From Nocardia uniformis NBRC 13702 (GTDB lineage: Bacteria; Actinomycetota; Actinomycetes; Mycobacteriales; Mycobacteriaceae), in contig NZ_BDCE01000093.1 in the NCBI RefSeq assembly GCF_001613345.1, forward strand, positions 1 to 64,000: a stretch of DNA of 64,000 nucleotides. Reading direction: 5' to 3'. The translations under genes were made by a program, and so were the position numbers. Positions 51,487 to 58,242 of this stretch are shown in pieces. The notes beneath the pieces were generated by a model. It ran no database searches, was not told the DNA's origin, and worked only from the letters and a program-made list of their open reading frames with translations. Numbering within the stretch: position 1 is the first letter of the stretch; each line of letters begins with the position of its first letter.

Positions 51487-53450
51487 CGACCGCCACCTGG
51501 ATCCTGCTGGACCACGGCGTCGCGCTGCTGACCGTCATCGTGTGGTTCGCGGCGGGTGTCACCCTGTCGCTGCGCTGTGTCCGGCTCGCCCGCGTTCTCC
51601 TGGTCGCGGCGCTACTGGTGACCTCGGCCCGGGCGGTGTCGGTAGCTGTGCTGGCGGGTAGGGGCTGGTGGTTCGTTCAGGAGAAAGTGCTCCTCGGGCT
51701 GCCGATGATCGGAGTGGCCGCACTGGCCGCCACGGTGATCACCGGGCCGCGGCTGCTCGCCCGAGTCGAAGCCGCCCGGCAGCCCGAAACTATCGATGCC
51801 GCAGGCGTTGTCGCGTTGCTCACAGCTGCTTACGCCGCATTGGCAGGTTTCGTGGTGACCTTCCTCTTCGGATACCCGCTGACGCTCGGCACCGCGTTGC
51901 TGACGATCGCACTCGTCTGCGCCGGCGCGCTGCTGACGGTGCGAGTGCTCGCGACATCGGACGCCGACGAGGCATCGGATATCGATCCGACCGGGCCGGA
52001 GGTTTCGCGCCGCCGCTTTTTCGGCTTCGCTGGTGGTCTGGTGGTCGTCGGTGCGGCGGCTACCGGTGTGGGTCTGTCCGTGCGCCCCGGCGCGTCGATG
52101 ACCGATGGTGGTGGTCCCGATCCGATATCCCGTACGGCCGTCTCGGTGACCGATCTGCGGTGTACCGCCGCACCGGCACCGGGTGGCGTCCGGCGCGAAT
52201 ATGTCTTGGAGGCAAGGAAAGCCACGCTGCGCTCGGAGTCCGGGCATGACATCGACGCATGGACCTTCGACGGCACGGTGCCCGGCCCGCCGATTACGGC
52301 TGTCCGGGGCGATCTCATCGAGGTCACACTGGTCAACCACGATATCGACGACGGAGTAACCCTGCACTGGCATGGCTACGACGTGCCGTGTGGAGAGGAC
52401 GGTGCGCCGGGCGTCACCCAGGACGTGGTGCGGCCCGGCGGCGAATTCGTCTACCGGTTTCGAGCCGACCAAGCCGGAACCTACTGGTACCACACGCATC
52501 ATGCGTCACACCTCGGCGTGCGCCGGGGGCTTTACGGCACTCTCGTCGTGAAACCCCGCACCGAAAACCACACCGAGCAACTGGATCTGACGCTGCCCGT
52601 GCACACCTTCGACGGCATCGCCACGATCGCGGGCGGACTCGAACACCTCGCACCGGCAGGTACCACGGTACGGCTGCGAATAATCAACACCGACTCAGAT
52701 CCACACCGATTCGCATTAGCGGGCACCGCATTCCGGGTGGCGGCCGTCGACGGCCGCGACCTCGAACGACCCGGCGAGATCAGCCGGATCGGGCTGCGAC
52801 TGCCCGCATCCGGACGCTACGACCTGGTATTCGATATGCCGAGCACCCCCGTAGCGCTGATACTCGACGACCATGCCCCCACCGTGTGGCTGCGACCCCG
52901 GTCCGATGCCCCGGACACCGAACCGTCCACATCGGGCACCGCGAGCTGGCCCGAACTCGACCTGCTGACATACGGCACCTCGGTCCCGGTCGCATTGCGC
53001 ACCGCCACCGCCGACCGGCACTTCACCCTGGTTCTCGACCGTGGGGTGGCTATGGTCGACGGAACACCGGCATACGCACAGACTGTCAACGGCCGCGGGC
53101 ACCCGTCGATCCCCGATCAGCTTGTCGACGAAGGCGATATCGTGCGCTTCACCGTGGTCAACCGCAGTCTCGAGACCCACCCCTGGCATCTACACGGCCA
53201 CCCGGTGCTGATCCTCTCCAGAGACGGGACGGCGTCATCGGGCAGCCCACTGTGGGTCGACACCTTCGATGTTCGCCCCGGACAGGTATGGGAGGTCGCC
53301 TTCAGAGCCTCGAATCCGGGCATCTGGATGAACCACTGCCACAACCTGCCCCATGCTCATCAGGGGATGATGCTGCAATTGCGCTACGACGGTGTCACCA
53401 GCCCATTCGACGGTATGCATGCCGTCGGGGCGAGCCACAACCACCCGTAG
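51483..53450 (+). CDS. Membrane-anchored multicopper oxidase with N-terminal membrane domain
   Basis: The 655-residue protein starts with about 160 residues holding 4-5 membrane segments, then a twin-arginine-like RRRFFGFAGG (about 175) and a cupredoxin region with all copper motifs: HWHG near 294, HTHH near 337, HPWHLHGH near 566 and HCHNLPHAHQGMM near 619. The final axial ligand position is Met, giving a high-potential type 1 copper. It resembles nitrite reductase/laccase-like oxidases; oxidation of Cu(I) or phenols outside the membrane is plausible. ATG overlaps the DUF6220 stop. Confidence 0.85.
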   Translation: MTTATWILLDHGVALLTVIVWFAAGVTLSLRCVRLARVLLVAALLVTSARAVSVAVLAGRGWWFVQEKVLLGLPMIGVAALAATVITGPRLLARVEAARQPETIDAAGVVALLTAAYAALAGFVVTFLFGYPLTLGTALLTIALVCAGALLTVRVLATSDADEASDIDPTGPEVSRRRFFGFAGGLVVVGAAATGVGLSVRPGASMTDGGGPDPISRTAVSVTDLRCTAAPAPGGVRREYVLEARKATLRSESGHDIDAWTFDGTVPGPPITAVRGDLIEVTLVNHDIDDGVTLHWHGYDVPCGEDGAPGVTQDVVRPGGEFVYRFRADQAGTYWYHTHHASHLGVRRGLYGTLVVKPRTENHTEQLDLTLPVHTFDGIATIAGGLEHLAPAGTTVRLRIINTDSDPHRFALAGTAFRVAAVDGRDLERPGEISRIGLRLPASGRYDLVFDMPSTPVALILDDHAPTVWLRPRSDAPDTEPSTSGTASWPELDLLTYGTSVPVALRTATADRHFTLVLDRGVAMVDGTPAYAQTVNGRGHPSIPDQLVDEGDIVRFTVVNRSLETHPWHLHGHPVLILSRDGTASSGSPLWVDTFDVRPGQVWEVAFRASNPGIWMNHCHNLPHAHQGMMLQLRYDGVTSPFDGMHAVGASHNHP

Positions 53451-53566
53451 CCGCCGCGATCGGCTACCGATCACCCTGCGAATAAATCGGTTTCGTTCGG
53501 GAAACTCCGGTGTTAGCGTGAATTCAGCGAAATCCACCGACGACAGGAAAGGCGGTCACCATAACG

Positions 53567-53650
53567 ATGTTGCAGCTTCAGCAGAACCAGCGCGGGATCG
53601 ACCGTACCTTCCTTCTTCGCGTACGTATCGCCGTACGGAGTGGTCCCTAG
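53567..53650 (+). CDS. 27-codon small ORF (possible leader peptide) ahead of a strong terminator
   Basis: ATG 53567 opens 27 codons ending at TAG 53650; the peptide runs MLQLQQNQ, then RGIDRTFLLRVRIAVRSGP. A purine-rich AGGAAAGG lies 14 nt upstream, farther than usual. TAGCGT at 53514-53519 could be a -10. The ORF is followed 23 bp later by a strong terminator and then two tRNA genes. It could be a leader or microprotein, or the transcript may be a noncoding RNA; the coding claim is tentative. Confidence 0.35.
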   Translation: MLQLQQNQRGIDRTFLLRVRIAVRSGP

Positions 53651-53673
53651 ATCTCCCCTACCCGAGATCACCG

Positions 53674-53716
53674 AAAGGGGTCGCTCCACGGCACATCGCC
53701 AGGAGCGACCCCTTTT
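53674..53716 (+). terminator. Strong intrinsic terminator before the tRNA genes
   Basis: AAAGGGGTCGCTCC (53674-53687) pairs perfectly with 53702-53715 around a 14-nt loop and runs into TTTT at 53713-53716. It is a classical rho-independent terminator, marking the end of the small-ORF transcript. Confidence 0.88.
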
Positions 53717-53726
53717 CCGTGTCTAT

Positions 53727-53801
53727 TCCCTCGTAGCCCAACTGGCAGGAGGCGTCGGATTCAGAATCCGGACAGGGTGAGTTCGAATCTCACCGAGGGA
53801 A
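53727..53801 (+). tRNA. tRNA with CAG anticodon (reads CUG, Leu) but short class I variable loop
   Basis: Acceptor TCCCTCG (53727-53733) pairs perfectly with CGAGGGA (53794-53800), and A73 follows. The anticodon arm TCGGA-TTCAGAA-TCCGG has anticodon CAG, the T arm is GTGAG-TTCGAAT-CTCAC, and the variable loop is only 5 nt (ACAGG). The D stem has GCC/GGC with one C-A mismatch. Normal tRNA-Leu has a long variable arm, so the class I body with a Leu anticodon is anomalous. No CCA is encoded (ends ACCC). Confidence 0.7.
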
Positions 53802-53869
53802 CCCAACTTTCACGCCCCGCGCACCTCAGCGTGGAGTAGATGTCAATGGCGATATCCGCGCGGGGCCGA

Positions 53870-53944
53870 GTGTCCGTAGCTCAAAGGAAGAGCTCCTCTC
53901 TACGAAGGAGGAGGTTGGAGGTTCGAATCCTCTCGGGCACACCA
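53870..53944 (+). tRNA. tRNA-Arg (ACG) variant with encoded CCA
   Basis: Acceptor GTGTCCG (53870-53876) pairs with CGGGCAC (53934-53940, one G-U pair), then A73 and an encoded CCA (53942-53944). D stem GCTC/GAGC is perfect, the anticodon arm CCTCT-CTACGAA-GGAGG gives anticodon ACG, and the T arm GGAGG-TTCGAAT-CCTCT has one wobble. A35-C/G36 and A20-type D loop fit arginine identity. It may be a second tRNA-Arg besides the usual one. Confidence 0.75.
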
Positions 53945-54425
53945 GCACCATCTTCACACTATGGCGGGGGGCAATACGTCCGCGCGCGGGTGGCAGCAGT
54001 TTCTCCAGGATGCCGATACGGCGGTGCCGCCGGATCGGGTGGCTGTTCGGCGGGAAAGCCGCCGTGATCGGGCTGGGCGATACGGCTCTCGGCCTGACCG
54101 TGTTCCTGGTGGACACGCTCACTCGATAGGACGGCCGGTCGGCGGTGCGATGCCCGCCGATCGGCGGGGCAACTACCGAAATCCGCCGGATGGTCCGCGA
54201 CCCGTGCTGCGGAGCGAAAACGACCGAGGTGTCCACTGGCCGCCTACGAGATTCCCGAACTGCCCCTGCCTGATATTCGCGACTTCTTCCGGCAGGTGAT
54301 CTGGCGTGGCGGGACTTCCAGGATCATTCGGAGCTCGCACGCAACCCTGGCCTCGACCGATCATCCCCGGCTCGGCGACCGGTACTGTCGCATCTGGACT
54401 CCGGTGGCGAGCACCCTGAAACTCA
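53945..54425. other. Non-coding stretch with frame-broken remnants
   Basis: No intact gene is seen over 480 bp. Two protein-like pieces in different frames abut around 54045: RGWQQFLQDADTAVPPDRV (from about 53985) and then WLFGGKAAVIGLGDTALGLT with a stop at 54127-54129, as if one gene had been broken by a frameshift. Another piece, YEIPELPLPDIRDFF, lies near 54244. None can be named. Confidence 0.4.
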
Positions 54426-54842
54426 TCACGGATTGGCGAACTGTGTGGCGAACTCCCCGAGGGGCTCGATTTCGGTGATCACGTCGATCAGCACACCACT
54501 GGGGTCGGCGACGATGAAGTGTCGCTGCCCGAATTCCTCACTGCGCAACTCCAGTTCGGGGTGGAGTCCTTCGCTGACGACGAGCCGTTCCCACTCCGCG
54601 TCCACGTCCTCGACCTCGAAGTTGAGCAGCAATCCCTGTACGGGCCTGCGATACGCCTCGGGAACCGTCGGGTGGGTGTAGTCGAGCAGGGCCAGTTCGT
54701 ACGGCTGTTCGCCCGGTCGACGCAGGCTCACATACCAGTCGGCTTCGAAGGTCACGTCGAACCCGAACAGCCTGGTGTAGAAGTCACGGGACTCCTGGAT
54801 TCGCGATGTACCAATGACCGGATAAAAGCTGGTGAGTTTCAT
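54426..54842 (-). CDS. VOC family glyoxalase/bleomycin-resistance-like protein
   Basis: The 138-residue protein has two VOC modules with SFYPVIGTSRIQESRDFYTRLFGFDVTFE at the start, LLLNFEVEDVDAEW in the middle and FIVADPSGVLIDVITEIEP near the end. Such proteins bind or modify small ligands. It is intact while its surroundings are decayed. Its ATG follows AGGGATACCC. Confidence 0.85.
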   Translation of the reverse strand: MKLTSFYPVIGTSRIQESRDFYTRLFGFDVTFEADWYVSLRRPGEQPYELALLDYTHPTVPEAYRRPVQGLLLNFEVEDVDAEWERLVVSEGLHPELELRSEEFGQRHFIVADPSGVLIDVITEIEPLGEFATQFANP

Positions 54843-55023
54843 GAGGGTATCCCTGAGTTCGTAGATGTATGGTGTCGGCGCCCTGCATATCCAAGGCGGT
54901 GGGATGTAGCTGATCTGGGTTCCAGCCTGTCCCGCAGCGGATTTCGTGCGAACCGAACTCGAGACTGCCCGCTACGCGTAGCCCGAACAACACGGAAATT
55001 CCATAGCTGGCGATTACATCCGC

Positions 55024-55254
55024 TTATCCATCGTGCTCCCAGCGGCCGGGTCGAGACATCTGGGCCGTTGCCGATCCGACAGCGGGCTGACGCCTGGTGC
55101 GGTAGCTGTCGCGGCTGTCGGCGAGCAGCAGGTCCGGCGCTTCCATGGCGGCGAAGTGCCCGCCGCGGTCGCACTCGGTCCAGGCGACGCGCGCTGTCGA
55201 GCGCGGCCCGCCACCACCGTCCGGCAGCGGTGACATGCGCTGTGCCTGATCCCA
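55024..55254 (-). pseudogene. C-terminal remnant of an epoxide hydrolase
   Basis: In this frame the segment VAWTECDRGGHFAAMEAPDL matches the C-terminal end of alpha/beta epoxide hydrolases, where the His of GGHFAAME is the catalytic base. The upstream catalytic domain is missing and the preceding residues lose similarity, so this is a broken copy. It reads on about 26 unrelated residues before a stop. Confidence 0.55.
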
Positions 55255-55445
55255 GCGCACTGTCGATTCAGCGGACTCGATGTTCCCGGAGGTATCCGCC
55301 GAGTGACGGTATCCACCCCTGCCGATGGCGGGTTTGCGTGCCGGGTTCGAATCAGCCCGAACCCGAATAGCATTGGCGGCCTTTCGGTTACCGGTGCGAG
55401 ACGCACGACCGGTCAGCACAGGGCGTCGGCGCGACCATGGACCCT

Positions 55446-55592
55446 TCAGGAGCGCGGCAGCCGCAGTTCGACGCGGAAACCGCCATCGCCGGTACGACCA
55501 CTGAGCAGCTGCCCGTCCAACAGTTCCGCACGCTCGCTGGCGCCGCTCCGTAATGCCGCGACGGTCGCCCATCGACTGGACGGTGGCGCGAA
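55446..55592 (-). pseudogene. C-terminal remnant of a NarX-type histidine kinase
   Basis: SGASERAELLDGQLLSGRTG followed by DGGFRVELRLP matches the end of the ATPase domain of NarX/DesK-type kinases (compare GMRERCQLLGGELDA in the intact kinase at 49692-50906). No upstream kinase region is present. Confidence 0.5.
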
Positions 55593-55669
55593 GTCGTTTA
55601 CCCGGCAATGGTTTTCGGCTAGCCCGGTGCGGCGAACCGATTCATGCCGTATCGGCAGTCGAGGTGGGC

Positions 55670-55954
55670 TCAGTCGTCGCGGAATTGTTCGACACGGTGC
55701 GATAGACGTTCGGTGAAGGTTTCCGCCCACACCTGTGACTCGTCGCCGACCTGGGGCGGTGTCCGCGGCGCGGGCACAACCGCGGGGAACGCACGCCCGA
55801 GGCTCTTTCCCGGCTTGGTTCCCACCGCCAGCAGTCGCACACCCCAGCAGACATACGCCTCCAAGCTCATTCCGGCGCACTCGGCGGCGTCGCGCAGATG
55901 CTGCCACTCGACGTCATCCATGGTCACGGTCACCGCGATATCCCTGGTCGTCAT
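55670..55954 (-). CDS. Small hypothetical protein with ribbon-helix-helix-like N-terminus
   Basis: The 94-residue protein starts TTRDIAVTVTMDDVEWQHL followed by AAECAGMSLEAYVCWGVRL, resembling the beta-alpha-alpha pattern of ribbon-helix-helix DNA-binding proteins; the rest is a charged, Pro-rich tail. ATG 55954 is preferred to 55963. The ribosome site is weak. Function is not established. Confidence 0.45.
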   Translation of the reverse strand: MTTRDIAVTVTMDDVEWQHLRDAAECAGMSLEAYVCWGVRLLAVGTKPGKSLGRAFPAVVPAPRTPPQVGDESQVWAETFTERLSHRVEQFRDD

Positions 55955-56056
55955 ACCTGACAACGGTAGTCGTACCGGTTTCGGCGCAGGACCGGTTCGA
56001 CCGCGTTGTGTCGCGCCTCGGCCACGATGTACGGCAGATTATCGGGTATCTGCTCT

Positions 56057-56260
56057 TTACCGAGGACGACCGAACTCGCTGTCGGTAACCCACGCGGCGA
56101 ACGCATCCCATTCGCCGGGGGTGAAGAGGAGGGCGGGGCCGGACGGGTTCTTGGAGTCACGCACCCCGACCATGCTTTTCGGTAGCCAGGCCACTTCGCC
56201 GCATTCGGTCTGGCCGCTGCTGTGACTACTTGGGTAACTGCTGGGTGCGGTGGCGGGCAC
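56057..56260 (-). CDS. DUF397 small protein without an adjacent HTH partner
   Basis: The 67-residue protein fits DUF397: CGEVAWLPKSMVGVRDSKNP followed by LLFTPGEWDAFAAWV. Members are short actinobacterial proteins, usually next to an XRE-DUF5753 gene. GTG 56260 gives an N-terminus SSYPSSHSSGQT, the usual WxKSSYS variant, partly altered (Trp absent). The nearest XRE-DUF5753 gene lies 0.6 kb away and has its own DUF397 gene, so this one looks orphaned. Confidence 0.7.
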   Translation of the reverse strand: MPATAPSSYPSSHSSGQTECGEVAWLPKSMVGVRDSKNPSGPALLFTPGEWDAFAAWVTDSEFGRPR

Positions 56261-56398
56261 GGACCGCCCTGGTCGTGTCCGGGCGGATGGTGCTCGACGC
56301 GCGGGGCACGCGGGCACCGACGGTGGCTCGAACGCCTCTGTTCACACTCATGCGGAACGCAGTATCGAATTGCGCCGCAGCGTTTTTCGGAGGTCGAC

Positions 56399-56704
56399 AT
56401 GTACTCCGATGATCGCGAACAGGTCGAACTTCAGGTCATCCAGGACGTTCTCGATACCGTCGAAACCCAACTGCGGGAACGCGAACGGCGCGGATGGCGG
56501 TTGACAGTGCCGCGCTCGCAGGTCTACGCGACCGTCCTGTACGCCGTCATCGTCAGCGCCCGAGCCTCACACGCCTTCCCGGCCACACTCGACCGGGCCG
56601 ACATTCTCGACGAGTTCTTCGACGGTATCGAATCTTCCGATTCCCTCGATGCCAGGCAACCCGTCGAGGACGCCGTCAGGAACCACACGGTGCACGTGAA
56701 CTGA
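56399..56704 (+). CDS. Hypothetical protein (101 aa), helical
   Basis: The protein (MYSDDREQVELQVIQDV...) is largely charged helix at residues 6-45, with a more hydrophobic patch (VYATVLYAVIVSARASHAF). GGAGG lies 5 nt before ATG 56399, a strong start. No family is recognised. It precedes the XRE-DUF5753 gene in the same direction (126 bp gap) and may belong with that gene pair. Confidence 0.6.
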   Translation: MYSDDREQVELQVIQDVLDTVETQLRERERRGWRLTVPRSQVYATVLYAVIVSARASHAFPATLDRADILDEFFDGIESSDSLDARQPVEDAVRNHTVHVN

Positions 56705-56809
56705 GGCGGAGACCGCTCACCCGACCCCATTCTCGGACCTGCTGGCGCACACGCGATTCCATGGGTGATTCAAGCCATGACCGGTCAGGTCTTGACTCGG
56801 ATGAATCGA

Positions 56810-56830
56810 GATGATTCGATCTGAATCATC
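56810..56830. promoter_or_regulatory. Operator and leaderless promoter of the XRE-DUF5753 gene
   Basis: GATGATTC (56810-56817) and GAATCATC (56823-56830) form an 8-bp inverted repeat with a 5-bp spacer, ending one base before the ATG at 56831. TTGACT at 56792-56797 with a -10-like TTCGAT at 56815-56820 (17-bp spacing) would place transcription start at the ATG. No ribosome site is visible, so translation is probably leaderless and the operator self-controlled. Confidence 0.55.
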
Positions 56831-57742
56831 ATGAATCAACCGGCAGAGGGCGCAACAGCGGCGGCGGCGACCGCCGCGAATGCTGTTGCGCACCAGTCGC
56901 GCCCGCGCCAGCAGTTGGCGGCGGAGCTGCGCCGGTTGCGCGACGTTGCCGGGATCTCCGGGCGGGAGCTGGCCAAGCAGGTCGGAATCAGCCAGTCGAC
57001 GTTGTCTCGGATCGAGGCGGGGCATGTGGTTCCCCCGCTTCCGCAGGTGCTCGATTGGGCCAATGCTGTGGGGGCAGAAGCCGATTGCCAGAAAGCGTTG
57101 CGCGCTCTCACGGAAGCGGCGCACTCACCCGAGGTGCACGACTGGGCGACCTCGCTCGCGGATCGCCCGCATTTGCAGGACGATGTCCGGGCTTTCGAGG
57201 AGGACGCGCACCTGGTGCGGAACTTCCAGCCCGCACTGGTGCCGGGTCTGCTCCAGACCGCCGACTACGCCCGTCGGGTGTTCGCCACTTTCGATCCGCC
57301 CTATCCGCCCGACGCTCTGACGGCAGCGCTCGCCGCGCGCCTGGAGCGCCAGCGGGTGCTGTACGACCCCGCGAAGCGTTTCGAATTCCTGATTACCGAA
57401 GCGGCCTTGCGCTTTCGCCCCGGACCCCATCGCGTACTCCTCGCGCAACTGGATCGGATCATCTCGATCGAGACCCTCGATACGGTCACCATCGGGGTGA
57501 TCCCGCAGGATATCGACGCGAGCACCACGATCCCGCACGGTTTCGTCATCTACGACAACGATGACCACGCACTCGCCTCCGCGGAACCGATTCCGGGAAG
57601 CATGGTCACCCGCGGCCCGGAAGGCGTCGACGCCCATCGCCGCCGCTGGGTGGCTTTGACTCGAATGGCCTTGTTCGACAACGAGGCCCGCGCATTTCTC
57701 ACCGAACTCCGGGACGAAATCCACCGCCTCGCAACCAATTGA
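56831..57742 (+). CDS. XRE-family regulator with DUF5753 domain
   Basis: The 303-residue protein has an XRE HTH (LRRLRDVAGISGRELAKQVGISQSTLSRIEAG, about residues 36-70) followed by DUF5753 (YARRVFATFDPPYPPD, AALAARLERQRVLYD, AKRFEFLITEAALRFRPG). These regulators are widespread in actinomycetes and often pair with a DUF397 gene, here the convergent one at 57826-58047. Their role (development, secondary metabolism) is family knowledge, not shown here. Confidence 0.9.
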   Translation: MNQPAEGATAAAATAANAVAHQSRPRQQLAAELRRLRDVAGISGRELAKQVGISQSTLSRIEAGHVVPPLPQVLDWANAVGAEADCQKALRALTEAAHSPEVHDWATSLADRPHLQDDVRAFEEDAHLVRNFQPALVPGLLQTADYARRVFATFDPPYPPDALTAALAARLERQRVLYDPAKRFEFLITEAALRFRPGPHRVLLAQLDRIISIETLDTVTIGVIPQDIDASTTIPHGFVIYDNDDHALASAEPIPGSMVTRGPEGVDAHRRRWVALTRMALFDNEARAFLTELRDEIHRLATN

Positions 57743-57784
57743 CCATTTTCCAGCGGCCGTCGAGGGGTCGGTCGCATGTGGGGG

Positions 57785-57820
57785 TGGTGGTGTCGCAGCG
57801 AATTCGCTGCGACACCACCA
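57785..57820. terminator. Perfect 18-bp palindromic terminator between convergent genes
   Basis: 57785-57802 is exactly complementary to 57803-57820, a hairpin with no spare loop bases beyond the centre. It lies between the XRE-DUF5753 gene (ends 57742) and the DUF397 gene (ends 57826) and probably stops both. Confidence 0.75.
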
Positions 57821-57825
57821 GCACA

Positions 57826-58047
57826 TCAGTCGACGAAATCGAATTCGCCGGCCCGCACACCTGAAGTGAACGCTCGCCACTCGGATTTCGTGAACCACAG
57901 TGTCGGACTGTGCCGATCCTTGGAATCACGCACCGCGATCCGGCCTTCGTGGTACGCGACCTCGACACAATCGCCGCCACCATAGCTGAAGCTGCTCTTG
58001 GCGAACCTCGGGCCGCGATGTTCCCGGCGAATCATATTGCAGTTCAT
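57826..58047 (-). CDS. DUF397 protein, partner of the XRE-DUF5753 regulator
   Basis: The 73-residue protein shows the complete DUF397 pattern: FAKSSFSYGGGDCVEVAYHE, RIAVRDSKDRHSPTLWFTKSEWRAF. It converges on the XRE-DUF5753 gene, with the terminator palindrome between. AAGGA lies upstream of ATG 58047. The protein may act with the regulator, as in other actinobacterial pairs. Confidence 0.85.
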   Translation of the reverse strand: MNCNMIRREHRGPRFAKSSFSYGGGDCVEVAYHEGRIAVRDSKDRHSPTLWFTKSEWRAFTSGVRAGEFDFVD

Positions 58048-58242
58048 GGCATTAGTTCCTTCCCCCGGAGGGTCACTCCCCATGACCCTTCACCTGAAGC
58101 ACTTGCGACCAACACAGTGCTCTCCGAACCACCGTGCGCGCAACTGAATTCATCCGGGCCTGCACGCCGAGGCATCGAAATGCTCATGAAAGCAACCTTA
58201 CGGCGACCCACCGACAAAACACCGGGGCGCACGAATCGCAGC

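Larger units (their letters stand above)
54843..55669. other. Decayed intergenic region with gene remnants
   Basis: This 827-bp stretch has no complete gene. It contains two recognisable broken tails on the minus strand (epoxide hydrolase, 55024-55254; histidine kinase, 55446-55592), described separately. Elsewhere only mixed-frame shadows are seen. Together with 53945-54425 it forms a degenerate zone next to the tRNA genes. Confidence 0.6.

Noticed and set aside
55338..55365. GGGTTCGAATC, which looks like a tRNA T loop, inside the decayed region
   Set aside because: It lies in a CGGGTTCG/CGAACCCG hairpin without acceptor or anticodon arms, and does not match the 3' ends of the two tRNAs, so it is not taken as an attachment-site scar.
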